Origin: Oscillospiraceae bacterium
GTDB taxonomy: Bacteria > Bacillota > Clostridia > Oscillospirales > Oscillospiraceae
Length of the DNA: 64,000 bases
Direction of reading: 5' to 3'
Assembly: GCA_021771635.1 (NCBI GenBank)
Contig: JAETOQ010000004.1
Location: forward strand, 48,068-112,067
The position numbers and the translations under genes were made by a program. Below are positions 1 to 7,873 of the stretch, piece by piece (positions within the stretch are counted from its first letter, which is position 1; each line of letters begins with the position of its first letter). The notes beneath the pieces are model-generated. The model saw only the letters and a list, made by a program, of their open reading frames with translations. It did no database searches and was not told where the DNA came from.

Positions 1-9
1 GTTGAGCAT
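1..9 (-). CDS. Start of an unidentified gene running out of the window
   Basis: On the minus strand an ATG at 9 is preceded by a textbook ribosome site (AAAGGAGGTGA, about positions 16-26) at good spacing. Only three codons (Met-Leu-Asn) are visible, so nothing can be said about function. It is called a gene only because of the ribosome site and because the intergenic DNA ends there. Confidence 0.4.
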
Positions 10-154
10 GCGGGCTCACCTCCTTTCTTTCGCTTGTTACCGTTATTCTAGGAGGAACTGCCCGTTGCCGCAAGCAACGCATATGAACATTTTGGAAAAC
101 AGCGGTTTTTGCTCTGCCTTTCCCGCAATTTCTTGTTATTACGAACTTCTAATT

Positions 155-213
155 CCCGCCCAAAAGGCGGGGGCAAGTCCGCCAAGCGGACTTGCTTAGC
201 AACCACTGGTTGC
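155..213. repeat. Cluster of three short hairpins
   Basis: Three perfect stems lie side by side: CCCGCC/GGCGGG (155-171), CAAGTCCGC/GCGGACTTG (174-194) and GCAACC/GGTTGC (199-213). They fall between the terminator at 221-260 and the gene start at 9. On the minus strand they would be in the leader of that gene if its promoter lies upstream of them. The role is unknown; similar clusters occur elsewhere in this window. Confidence 0.5.
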
Positions 214-220
214 GGGATAG

Positions 221-260
221 AAAAAAACCCGCTGTACAGCGTTTTGTACAGCAGGGTTTC
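221..260 (-). terminator. Rho-independent terminator after the proX-like gene
   Basis: A stem pairing about 12 bases around TGTACA, followed on the minus strand by a run of seven T, lies just past the stop codon at 267. It would end the murC-proX transcript. Confidence 0.85.
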
Positions 261-266
261 CTATGT

Positions 267-806
267 TCACAAATCTACCACCGTGACCTCATGCCCGGTA
301 TAGGGCAGGAGCTTTTGCAGAACATCGGCGGTCTTCAATTTTAAACTGCTGGTGCAGATACAGGGGTGGCAGCTTAAGTACTCCGCCTCATAGACCTCCC
401 GCTCCATCAGCAGACGGACCTGATGCCCTTTGTCATTCATCAGGCCCAGAATGGTGGCGGAGCCGGGGGTGCAGCGCAGCAGTTCCCACAGCATCTCTTC
501 CGGCGCGAAGGACAGCCGGGCGGAGCCGATCTGGTGGGAGAGGTCCTTGGTGTGGAAGGGCTTGTCAGGCCCCATGCACAGCAGATAGAATTGCGTTTTC
601 TGCCGGTTGCAGAGAAAGAGGTTCTTGCAGATGGGCACCCCCAGGACCTCACTGACAGCGGCGCATTTCTCCATGTTGTCCGCGGGATCGCTGGACACAC
701 GGTCATAGGCCATCTCCAGAGTTTCTAAAAGGTCAAAGGCGTCGGCCTCCTGGGGCAGCAGCTCGCCCTCGGGACGGGTGTTGTGATACAGCGGGGAGAT
801 CTCCAT
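267..806 (-). CDS. YbaK/ProX-type aminoacyl-tRNA deacylase
   Basis: This 179-residue protein matches the YbaK/ProX editing-domain family, whose members hydrolyse mischarged tRNAs such as Ala-tRNA(Pro). The supporting features are the single-domain size, the segment ending PICKNLFLCNRQ around residues 55-66, and the GSATILGLMND segment, which resembles the family's conserved PGSVSPFGL-type loop. The open frame extends upstream, but the first sensible ATG is at 806, eight bases after the murC stop. The two genes therefore form one minus-strand operon ending at the terminator 221-260. The family is fairly certain; the substrate amino acid is not. Confidence 0.85.
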   Translation of the reverse strand: MEISPLYHNTRPEGELLPQEADAFDLLETLEMAYDRVSSDPADNMEKCAAVSEVLGVPICKNLFLCNRQKTQFYLLCMGPDKPFHTKDLSHQIGSARLSFAPEEMLWELLRCTPGSATILGLMNDKGHQVRLLMEREVYEAEYLSCHPCICTSSLKLKTADVLQKLLPYTGHEVTVVDL

Positions 807-814
807 GGTCTTCT

Positions 815-2197
815 TTAGCCCCTTTCCAGAAGCTTTTCGCCGGCGCGGTAGATATCTCCCGCGCCCACAGTCAAAATGAGATCGCCGGGCTGTGCCAGCT
901 GGTACAGCTGGTCCGTTACCTTCTCCAGGGTGGAGCAGTAGACGGAACCGGGGATATTGCGGCACAGGTCGGCGGAGGAGATGCCCAGGGTATTCTGCTC
1001 CCGGGCGGCATAGATCTCCGCCAGGATCGCCACATCCGCCAGCTTCAGCTCCTCCACGAAGCGGTCAAACAGCTTGGCGGTGCGGGTGTAGGTGTGGGGC
1101 TGGAAGGCCACCACCAGGCGCTGGTAGCCAAGCTCCCGAGCGGTGGTCAGCAGGGCGTGAAGCTCGTCGGGGTGGTGGGCGTAGTCGTCGTAGACCGCGG
1201 CGCCGTGGAAGGTGCCCTTGTGCTCAAAGCGGCGGCCGGCGCCGGTAAAGGCGGCAAGCCCCTCCTCCACGGCCTTGCCGGGGATGCCCAGCACATAGGC
1301 GGCGGAGGCGGCAGCCAGGGCGTTCAGAATATTATGGTGTCCATAGACATGGAGGGTGACATGGGCGTATGTTTCGCCTTTGACCAGAATGTCAAAAGTG
1401 GGGGCTCCATCTATATCCGCGAGGTTGGCGGCGGTGCAGTCGGCAGGGTGGTCCAGGCCGAAGGTGAAGATGGGACGGTCCACACCCGCCACGGAATCCA
1501 CCGCTCCCTGGTTATCCACATTGACCACCACATGTCCGGCACCCGGGACCAGCTCCGCAAACTTGTGGAAAGAGTGCTCAATGTCGTCCAGATCCTTGAA
1601 AAAGTCCAGGTGATCGGCCTCCACGTTCAGGATCACGGCCACGGTGGGATAAAAGCAGAGAAAGCTGTTGCAGTATTCGCAGGACTCCAGAATGATGGTG
1701 TCGCCGTGGCCCACCCGGTAGCCGGAGTGGAGCAGGGGCAGCGTGCCGCCGATCATGACGGTGGGGTCCGCCTGGGCGGCCATAAAGATGTGGGTGCACA
1801 TGGAGGTCGTCGTGGTCTTGCCGTGGGTGCCGGAGACACACAGCGCGTTGGGGTAGTGCTGCATGATGGCACCCCAGGCCTGGGCGCGCTCATAGACGGG
1901 GATACCCCGGGCTACAGCTCCGGCGATCTCCGGATTGCTGTCATGCACAGCGGCGGTGCGGACCACGAAATCGCAGTCCCCCAGATTCTCGGCGTTGTGG
2001 CCGATGGCAACGGAAATGCCCAGGGAGCGGAGGTGCTTCACCGTGTCGCTGTCCGTCATGTCGGAGCCCTGGACCGTCAGGCCCATGCCCCGCAGAACCT
2101 CGGCCAGGGGACACATGGATACGCCGCCGATGCCCACCAGGTGGACCCGCTTGCCGGGGACCAGGTAGTCACGGATGGGAGTTGGATTGTTCATCAT
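815..2197 (-). CDS. murC: UDP-N-acetylmuramate--L-alanine ligase
   Basis: MurC adds L-alanine to UDP-MurNAc in the cytoplasm, the first step of the peptidoglycan stem peptide. The 460-residue protein has the family layout: an N-terminal Rossmann loop (VGIGGVSM, about residues 21-28), the ATP loop GTHGKTTT (123-130), an ESCEY segment and a C-terminal ligase domain with YDDYAHHP. The longer open frame starts at a TTG. I chose the ATG at 2197 because AAGGAAG lies about nine bases upstream; a second ATG follows immediately. It is co-transcribed with the downstream deacylase gene and divergent from cca. Confidence 0.97.
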   Translation of the reverse strand: MMNNPTPIRDYLVPGKRVHLVGIGGVSMCPLAEVLRGMGLTVQGSDMTDSDTVKHLRSLGISVAIGHNAENLGDCDFVVRTAAVHDSNPEIAGAVARGIPVYERAQAWGAIMQHYPNALCVSGTHGKTTTTSMCTHIFMAAQADPTVMIGGTLPLLHSGYRVGHGDTIILESCEYCNSFLCFYPTVAVILNVEADHLDFFKDLDDIEHSFHKFAELVPGAGHVVVNVDNQGAVDSVAGVDRPIFTFGLDHPADCTAANLADIDGAPTFDILVKGETYAHVTLHVYGHHNILNALAAASAAYVLGIPGKAVEEGLAAFTGAGRRFEHKGTFHGAAVYDDYAHHPDELHALLTTARELGYQRLVVAFQPHTYTRTAKLFDRFVEELKLADVAILAEIYAAREQNTLGISSADLCRNIPGSVYCSTLEKVTDQLYQLAQPGDLILTVGAGDIYRAGEKLLERG

Positions 2198-2232
2198 AGG
2201 AACGGACTTCCTTTCCAAAACGGCTTTTCTCG

Positions 2233-2261
2233 TTGCGGACGCGAAAAAAGCGTTATATAAT
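2233..2261 (+). promoter_or_regulatory. Sigma-A promoter for cca
   Basis: TTGCGG at 2233-2238 and TATAAT at 2256-2261 are separated by 17 bases. This gives cca a leader of about 100 bases. A second TATAAT at 2320-2325 has no clear -35 box. Confidence 0.6.
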
Positions 2262-2369
2262 CATAATACCTTCCTCCAAAAGGAGAATTCAGAGAAAGAA
2301 ATGGAACAGACTAAGCTATTATAATGCAGAAATACGAGAAATGCAACGGGGAAAGGCGGTGAAAAGGCG

Positions 2370-3683
2370 ATGGAGATGCCGGGATATGTGCAGAACGTGC
2401 TGACGGCGCTGGAAGCAGCGGGATATGAGGCGTGGTGCGTGGGCGGCTGTGTGCGGGACCTGATGCTGGGCCGCGCCCCGGAGGACTGGGATGTGACCAC
2501 CAACGCCCTGCCGGAGGCGACCATGGCGCTGTTTGGGAGCCACGCGTTTCCAACGGGCCTGCGGCACGGCACCGTGACGGTGCGGGAGGAGCACCGGAGC
2601 GTGGAGGTCACCACCTACCGGGTGGACGGAGACTACCACGACCACCGCAGGCCGGATACCGTCGTTTTCACCCCCTCGCTGGAGGAGGACCTGCGGCGGC
2701 GGGACTTCACCGTCAACGCCATGGCCCTGAGCCTGCGGGGGGACCTGCGGGATCCATTCGGCGGACAGGCGGATCTGAAAGCGGGCGTCCTGCGCTGCGT
2801 GGGGAAGCCGGAAAGGCGCTTTGGGGAGGATGCCCTCCGTATCCTGCGGGGGCTGCGGTTCGCGGCTGTGCTGGGCTTTGCCATGGATCCGGCCGCGGCG
2901 GCGGGCATCCACGGCCACCGGGCGCTGCTGAAAGACATTGCCGCCGAGCGGATCCAGGTGGAGCTTTTCAAGCTGCTGTGCGGAAAAGACGCGGCGGCGG
3001 TCCTGCGGGAATACCCGGATGTGGTCGGCGTGTTCTGGCCTGAGATCCTGCCCATGGTGGGCTTTGACCAGCGGAACCGCCACCACTGCTATGACGTGTG
3101 GGAGCACACCCTCCATGCGGTGGAGGCGGTGGAGCCGGAGCCGGTCCTGCGCTGTGCCATGCTGCTCCATGACGTGGGCAAGCCCCGGTGCTTTACCGTG
3201 GATCAGGATGGAAACGGGCATTTTTACGGCCATCCGGAGATCAGCCGGGAGTTGGCGGACGATATGCTCCGGCGGCTGAAATGCGCCGCGGCGTTCCGGG
3301 AGACGGTGGTGCGGCTGGTGGAGTGGCACGACAGGAACATCCCCCGGACGGACCGGGGCCTCCGCCGCGCCCTGCGGGCGCTGGGGGAGGAGGACCTGCG
3401 GCGGCTGATCCTCGTGAAGCGGGCGGACAACCTGGCCCAGGCTCCGGAATACCGGGACACCCAGCGGGAGATCGACAGGGCGGAGGCCATTCTGGACAAG
3501 CTGGTGGCGGCGGACGCCTGCTTTTCCCTGGGGCAGCTGACTGTGAACGGAAGGGACCTTGCAGCGCTGGGGCTTTCCGGCTCGGAGATCGGTCGGACGC
3601 TGAACGCGCTGCTGGACAAAGTGGTGGACGGAGAACTGCCCAACGAGCGGACGGCCCTGCTGGAAGCGGCACGGAAATTGTAA
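2370..3683 (+). CDS. cca: CCA tRNA nucleotidyltransferase with HD domain
   Basis: The enzyme builds or repairs the 3' CCA end of tRNAs. The 437-residue protein has the nucleotidyltransferase signature GGCVRD (residues 25-30) with acidic residues in EDWD (38-41), the EDALRILR motif (153-160) typical of class II enzymes, and a C-terminal HD domain (LLHDVGKP, HD at 267-268) found in many bacterial versions. The start at 2370 follows a GGCGG-rich site. The gene stands alone on the plus strand, divergent from murC. Both tRNA genes seen in this window encode CCA, so repair is its likely main role for those. Confidence 0.95.
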   Translation: MEMPGYVQNVLTALEAAGYEAWCVGGCVRDLMLGRAPEDWDVTTNALPEATMALFGSHAFPTGLRHGTVTVREEHRSVEVTTYRVDGDYHDHRRPDTVVFTPSLEEDLRRRDFTVNAMALSLRGDLRDPFGGQADLKAGVLRCVGKPERRFGEDALRILRGLRFAAVLGFAMDPAAAAGIHGHRALLKDIAAERIQVELFKLLCGKDAAAVLREYPDVVGVFWPEILPMVGFDQRNRHHCYDVWEHTLHAVEAVEPEPVLRCAMLLHDVGKPRCFTVDQDGNGHFYGHPEISRELADDMLRRLKCAAAFRETVVRLVEWHDRNIPRTDRGLRRALRALGEEDLRRLILVKRADNLAQAPEYRDTQREIDRAEAILDKLVAADACFSLGQLTVNGRDLAALGLSGSEIGRTLNALLDKVVDGELPNERTALLEAARKL

Positions 3684-3729
3684 CCAAAGTCAACGGTCTG
3701 TAACCAAAACGGCGGGATTTGTTACCAAA
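3679..3729. promoter_or_regulatory. Three phased TGTWACCAAA boxes
   Basis: The 10-mer TGTAACCAAA occurs at 3679-3688 and 3699-3708, and TGTTACCAAA at 3720-3729. The starts are 20 and 21 bases apart, about two helical turns. The last box ends just upstream of the -35 of the next promoter. This arrangement suggests an activator bound along one DNA face; the regulator is not identifiable here. Confidence 0.55.
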
Positions 3730-3735
3730 ATGCGG

Positions 3736-3765
3736 TGGACATGCCGGGGCGGCGGCTGTTATACT
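3736..3765 (+). promoter_or_regulatory. Promoter of the lipoprotein-HD operon
   Basis: TGGACA (3736-3741) and TATACT (3760-3765) are spaced by 18 bases. The weak -35 and long spacer fit a promoter that needs help from the repeat boxes immediately upstream. Confidence 0.55.
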
Positions 3766-3795
3766 GCCCCCATAAAAACAGGGGGTGCATTTCAG

Positions 3796-5523
3796 ATGAA
3801 AAAGGGCCTGGGATATGTGCTGGCGGTGTGTCTGCTGCTGACAGGCTGCGGCGCGGCACAGGACGGGACAGTGCGGACCGAACCGCAGGCGGAACCGGCG
3901 GCGGTGGACTGGCGGACAGGGTACAAATCCTGCCTGGCGGACCTGTGCGATGAGGATGCCCAGCGGTGGATGGCGGGGTATCCGGAGGGCGGAGACCCGC
4001 CTTTGAGTCGTTACTGGCTGTATGACATCGACAAGGACGGTGTGCCGGAGATGCTGGTGGAGTACGGGAGCTGCGAGGCGGACCGCCGCACCGATGTCTA
4101 TGGCTGGGTGGATGATGCCCCGGCGGAACTGGGGCAGTTTCCCAGCGGACATTGCAGCCTGTACACCTGGCCGGGGGAGAACGGCGCAGCCCTCCACTAT
4201 GGACAGATGGGCGTTGAATACATCTATAAGATCAGCATTGAGGACGGCGCGCTGACCGTGGAGACGCTGCTGGAGGCGGGACTGGAAGAGCCGGTGGAGG
4301 AGTACACCGACATGGAGACGTTCCTGCCGGGAAGCGTATGCCTGGAGGACCAGGGCATCCGGGCCGCTTTGGACGGCACCCTGGACGAGGAGACCGGGAT
4401 CTATACCCAGGAGCCCAACACGGCGCTGATCGACAGGTATGTGGAGACGTTAGAACCGGACTTCACCTATGACGAATCCGGTTTGGCGGACTGGCAGCGG
4501 GGCTACGCGGACTTCCTGCGGGCGCTGTGCAAAGAGGAAGCGGCGGTGCGGAACATCGACCGGCCGGACTATGATCCCAACGAGTATCCCAGTGAGACAG
4601 GGATGCTGAGCGAAGGCTACTGCCTCTATGATATCGACAAGGACGGCGTGCCGGAGATGATGATCCGGTACGGAAACTGTGAGGCGGCGTACCATACCTA
4701 CGTGTACGGCTGGGCGGACGGCGTGGTGGCGGAGCTTGGGGATTTTTACAGCGGACATTCCAGCCTGTACACCTGGCCGGAGGAGAACGCCATGGCCTTC
4801 AACTGGGGCCACATGGGCGGTCACTATGTGGAGAAGATCAGCCTTGTGGATGGCACGTTGACCTTTGAAGAGGTCTTTTCGGAGAATATCAGTCCGGAAA
4901 ATCCATACACCGAAATAGAGGACATTGTGCCCGGCAGCACATATCTCCGAGCGGTCCGGACCACCCTGGGGCTGACATTTTTGGAGGAGGCCGGCTCCGA
5001 CGCGGACCAGCCCCTGCTGCTGCCTATCTACGACTATGGCCGGGAGCAGGTGCGGCAGGAGACCGACATGGATCGGGACGCGGCGGCCCGGGCGGCTATC
5101 ACGGCGGTTTTGGAGGACGGCGCAACGTTTTACGGCGTTTCCGCCGACGGCTTCGGCGGCGACACCGGCTGGACGGCGCTGGAACAGTACCTGGCTCCCA
5201 GCGGCGTGGACAGGTACGCGGATACGCCCCAGACGCTGGATAAGCTGGCCTGGATGGACGTGGACGGAGACGGGCAGACGGAGTGCCTGCTGTCCCTGCG
5301 GGACGCGGAGGGCTGGCCGGACCAGTATGTCATCCTCAGCGAGCAGGATGGAACAGTCTACGGTTACTGCGTGAATTACTGCGGCGATGATTCCGTGAAC
5401 GCGGACGGCGTATTTTATCAGTACGGGGAGCCCTTCGCCGTGTCCTTTTGGAAAGACCAGTGCTATCAATACACCGTGTCCTGTGACGGGACCGTCCCCG
5501 ATGTGGAATGGGAGGAGCCATGA
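3796..5523 (+). CDS. Lipoprotein with three calcium-binding-like loops
   Basis: This 575-residue secreted lipoprotein has a short signal peptide and an LTGC lipobox (Cys18), so it should be membrane-anchored outside the cell. It holds two copies of an about 200-residue module. Each begins WRTGY or WQRGY and contains a DIDKDGVPEM loop (residues 77-86 and 279-288), then an SLYTWP segment. A third, shorter part carries DVDGDGQTE (488-496). These DxDxDG loops look like EF-hand or dockerin calcium sites. No enzyme motif is visible. I start at the ATG at 3796 because it gives the signal peptide. It overlaps the next gene by four bases. Function unknown. Confidence 0.75.
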   Translation: MKKGLGYVLAVCLLLTGCGAAQDGTVRTEPQAEPAAVDWRTGYKSCLADLCDEDAQRWMAGYPEGGDPPLSRYWLYDIDKDGVPEMLVEYGSCEADRRTDVYGWVDDAPAELGQFPSGHCSLYTWPGENGAALHYGQMGVEYIYKISIEDGALTVETLLEAGLEEPVEEYTDMETFLPGSVCLEDQGIRAALDGTLDEETGIYTQEPNTALIDRYVETLEPDFTYDESGLADWQRGYADFLRALCKEEAAVRNIDRPDYDPNEYPSETGMLSEGYCLYDIDKDGVPEMMIRYGNCEAAYHTYVYGWADGVVAELGDFYSGHSSLYTWPEENAMAFNWGHMGGHYVEKISLVDGTLTFEEVFSENISPENPYTEIEDIVPGSTYLRAVRTTLGLTFLEEAGSDADQPLLLPIYDYGREQVRQETDMDRDAAARAAITAVLEDGATFYGVSADGFGGDTGWTALEQYLAPSGVDRYADTPQTLDKLAWMDVDGDGQTECLLSLRDAEGWPDQYVILSEQDGTVYGYCVNYCGDDSVNADGVFYQYGEPFAVSFWKDQCYQYTVSCDGTVPDVEWEEP

Positions 5524-6512
5524 ACCAACTGTGGAGCATCTATCACAATGAGATACCGCCCTTCCTCCGGGAGTTCTCAGCCGCGCCGCCCATGGCGCGG
5601 CTGAAGGACGTGGGCATGAACTGCGGGTGCGAGTACACCCACTTTCCCCGCTTTCGGGATATCGGCCCCTACTCCCGCTATGACCACAGCCTGGGGGTGG
5701 CGCTGATCGTCTGGCATTTCACCGGGGACAAGAAACAGGCCCTGGCGGGACTGTTTCACGATATCACCACGCCGGTGTTCGCCCACGTGGTGGATTTCCT
5801 GGACGGCGACCATCTCCGGCAGGAGTCCACCGAGGCGGGGACGGCGGACCGCATCGCCGCCTCGCCGGAGCTGTGCGGTTTGCTGGAAGAATATGGACTG
5901 ACGGTGGAACAGGTGGCGGATTACCACCGCTATCCCATCGCCGACAATCCCGCCCCGGCGCTGTCGGCGGACCGGCTGGAGTACACCCTGGGAAACGCCC
6001 TGAACTACGGCTTTGCGGATTTAGGACAGATCCGCGCTTTTTACGGGGACCTGACCGTGGGAGAGGACGAGGCGGGCCGCCCGGAGCTGGTGTTCCGGAC
6101 GCCGGAGACCGCCGCGGCGTTCACCAGGACGGCCCTGCAAAATTCCCATGTCTATGTGGCGGACGAGGACCGCTTCGCCATGGAGGCACTGGCGGACCTG
6201 CTGCGGCTGGCGCTGGACCGGGGAATTTTGACAAGGGAGGACCTGTGGATCACGGAAAAGCCGGTCATTGAACGGCTGGAGGCTGATCCGGTCTGCGGTC
6301 CGGTGTGGAGGAAGTTCCGCGGCTATTCCCGCATCCTGCGGAGCACGGAACGGCCAAGCGGCGGGACCTGGGTCCGCGTGGATGCAAAAAAGCGCTGGAT
6401 CGATCCGATGGCCCGGGGCATGGGCCGGGTGTCCCAATGGGACGCGGAGACACGGGAAGCGATCGAACAGTTTCGGAGCCTGGAGTTCTCCTGCTGGCTG
6501 TATGGGGAGTAG
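5520..6512 (+). CDS. HD-domain phosphohydrolase
   Basis: The 330-residue protein carries an HD metal-binding domain: His56 in RYDHSLGV, and FHDI with His80-Asp81. HD enzymes of this type hydrolyse phosphate esters, often nucleotides. The substrate cannot be told from sequence. The ATG at 5520 overlaps the lipoprotein stop (ATGA) and GGGAGGAG lies upstream, so translation is coupled. The pairing of a surface lipoprotein with a cytoplasmic hydrolase is unexplained and may only be co-regulation. A terminator follows at 6525. Confidence 0.8.
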   Translation: MNQLWSIYHNEIPPFLREFSAAPPMARLKDVGMNCGCEYTHFPRFRDIGPYSRYDHSLGVALIVWHFTGDKKQALAGLFHDITTPVFAHVVDFLDGDHLRQESTEAGTADRIAASPELCGLLEEYGLTVEQVADYHRYPIADNPAPALSADRLEYTLGNALNYGFADLGQIRAFYGDLTVGEDEAGRPELVFRTPETAAAFTRTALQNSHVYVADEDRFAMEALADLLRLALDRGILTREDLWITEKPVIERLEADPVCGPVWRKFRGYSRILRSTERPSGGTWVRVDAKKRWIDPMARGMGRVSQWDAETREAIEQFRSLEFSCWLYGE

Positions 6513-6524
6513 AAAAGATCAAAA

Positions 6525-6559
6525 GGGCGTCAAGGCCAAGCCTTGGCGCCCGCTTTTTA
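6525..6559 (+). terminator. Terminator between convergent genes
   Basis: A GC-rich stem (GGGCG-CAAGGC pairing with GCCTTG-CGCCC) is followed by GCTTTTT. It ends the lipoprotein-HD operon and could also serve the convergent gene ending at 6566. Confidence 0.85.
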
Positions 6560-6565
6560 TTCGCA

Positions 6566-7069
6566 TTATTCGCACACCGCCGGGAACTGCTGGCGGCACA
6601 GGCGCCTGCCTGTTTCGGTTTGGAAGATCGTCTCATAGACGTGCTTTTGAGCTGCCGGCGGCTCCCCGTCCTCGTAGAGATTCACCAGAAAATCCGCCTC
6701 TATCAGGATCTGATAATCCAACCCGTCGATATTGGTGTATGTGTGGTGATGCCCCACCAGGTACATGACGCGGCGGATGACCTCCCGGGGCCAGTTCAGC
6801 TGGCTCAAAAGCGCCTCTGCCTCGGCGGGGCCAAGCTCCTCCTGGTATTTGCCGGTGTTGACGCCATAGACCGCCTCCGCCTTGTGGATACCGATGTCGT
6901 GGACCACGGCGGCGGTCTCCAAAACAAACTGCATGTGCGGGTCCAGCCCCTCTTCCAGGCCGATCAAACGGGCAAAGGCGTGGACTTTCAAAAAGTGCTG
7001 GATGCGCTTGACGTCTCCAGCGTCATAGGCGATGGCTGCGGCGATGGCCTTCTCAATGGGATGTTCCAT
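6566..7069 (-). CDS. Small HD-domain hydrolase
   Basis: This 167-residue protein consists almost entirely of an HD domain: paired histidines near residues 25-30, the catalytic pair in VVHDIG (His57-Asp58), and a GHHHTY segment supplying further ligands. It resembles short stand-alone HD proteins of unknown substrate. It lies 12 bases downstream of the HAD phosphatase gene on the same strand, so the two are probably co-expressed. That suggests a shared nucleotide-salvage or house-cleaning role, which is inference. Confidence 0.8.
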   Translation of the reverse strand: MEHPIEKAIAAAIAYDAGDVKRIQHFLKVHAFARLIGLEEGLDPHMQFVLETAAVVHDIGIHKAEAVYGVNTGKYQEELGPAEAEALLSQLNWPREVIRRVMYLVGHHHTYTNIDGLDYQILIEADFLVNLYEDGEPPAAQKHVYETIFQTETGRRLCRQQFPAVCE

Positions 7070-7081
7070 AGCAATGCTCCT

Positions 7082-7765
7082 TTATACGATCTCCAACAGT
7101 TCCCGCAGGTCCGAGATCTCGTAGTCGATGCGCAGGCCGTCCTGCCGGGGCTTTTTGCCGGGATTGAACCAGCAGCAGGGGAGACCGGCATTGTTGGCGC
7201 CCCGGATATCCGTGGCCAGAGAGTCGCCGATGACCAGTGTGTTTTCCGCCGTGATGGCGGGAACGCGGGCCTGTACATAGTCATAATAGGCCTTGTTCGG
7301 CTTGGAGGCGCCCGCCTCCTCCGAGATAAAGGCGTCGGTGAACAGCTCCCCGAACACGCTGCCCCGGAGGCGGCTCCGCTGGACGGAGGCCACCGCGTTG
7401 GTGACGATGTACAGCTTGTGCCCCCGCTCCACAAGGGTGCGGCAGACCTCCTCGGCGTGGGGGAGGGGATAGGCGCACCGGCCCAGGGCCTCCAGATAGT
7501 CCCGGTTGCACTGGGCGGGGTCCGCGTCCATGTCCAGAGCTTTTAAAAAGCGGACATAGCGCTCCAGCGTGACGAATTCCTTGCTCACCTCACCGCGGTC
7601 AAAAGCGGCCCAAAGGTCCAGATTGATCTCGTGATACAGCTGATAGACCTCCGGAGTGTCGGGGATCCCGTGGGCCGCGCACATGACGGAAAAAGCCCGG
7701 GAGGAGGCTTTGGGAAAATCGAAAAGCGTGTCGTCCACGTCAAAGAGCAGATAGGGATAGTTCAT
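7082..7765 (-). CDS. HAD-family hydrolase, YjjG-like nucleotidase
   Basis: The 227-residue protein has all HAD motifs: FDVDDTLF (nucleophile Asp9, general acid Asp11), the Thr in VTNA, Lys in ASKPNK, and GDSLATDI for metal binding. Its size, the aromatic cap residues and the order match the YjjG/YfnB group, which removes phosphate from non-canonical pyrimidine nucleotides. A longer frame begins at a TTG. I chose the ATG at 7765 because AAAGGAAG lies seven bases upstream. It precedes the small HD gene in a two-gene operon. Confidence 0.85.
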   Translation of the reverse strand: MNYPYLLFDVDDTLFDFPKASSRAFSVMCAAHGIPDTPEVYQLYHEINLDLWAAFDRGEVSKEFVTLERYVRFLKALDMDADPAQCNRDYLEALGRCAYPLPHAEEVCRTLVERGHKLYIVTNAVASVQRSRLRGSVFGELFTDAFISEEAGASKPNKAYYDYVQARVPAITAENTLVIGDSLATDIRGANNAGLPCCWFNPGKKPRQDGLRIDYEISDLRELLEIV

Positions 7766-7824
7766 CTCTTGACTTCCTTTCAAAAATTTGTGTCCATCTT
7801 ATCATGAGAGCGGTAAAAAGGCAA

Positions 7825-7853
7825 TCACCTCCGGGGGCATCCGGCCATACCAT
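7825..7853 (+). promoter_or_regulatory. Possible sigma-K type promoter for dpaAB
   Basis: CACC at 7825 and CATACCAT at 7846-7853 are 17 bases apart. This resembles the mother-cell sigma-K pattern (AC, then CATA). In Bacillus the dipicolinate synthase genes are sigma-K controlled. The match is short and no sigma-A box is seen. A GGCATCC/GGATGCC inverted repeat (7837-7843, 7865-7871) brackets the ribosome site region. Confidence 0.3.
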
Positions 7854-7873
7854 GAAGCGAGGGGGGATGCCGG

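Noticed and set aside
2..303. Two plus-strand small open frames at the window start
   Set aside because: They run through hairpins and a terminator and have no ribosome site.
1094..2260. 388-codon open frame antisense to murC
   Set aside because: It mirrors murC in high-GC DNA, has no ribosome site, and its composition is that of a shadow frame.
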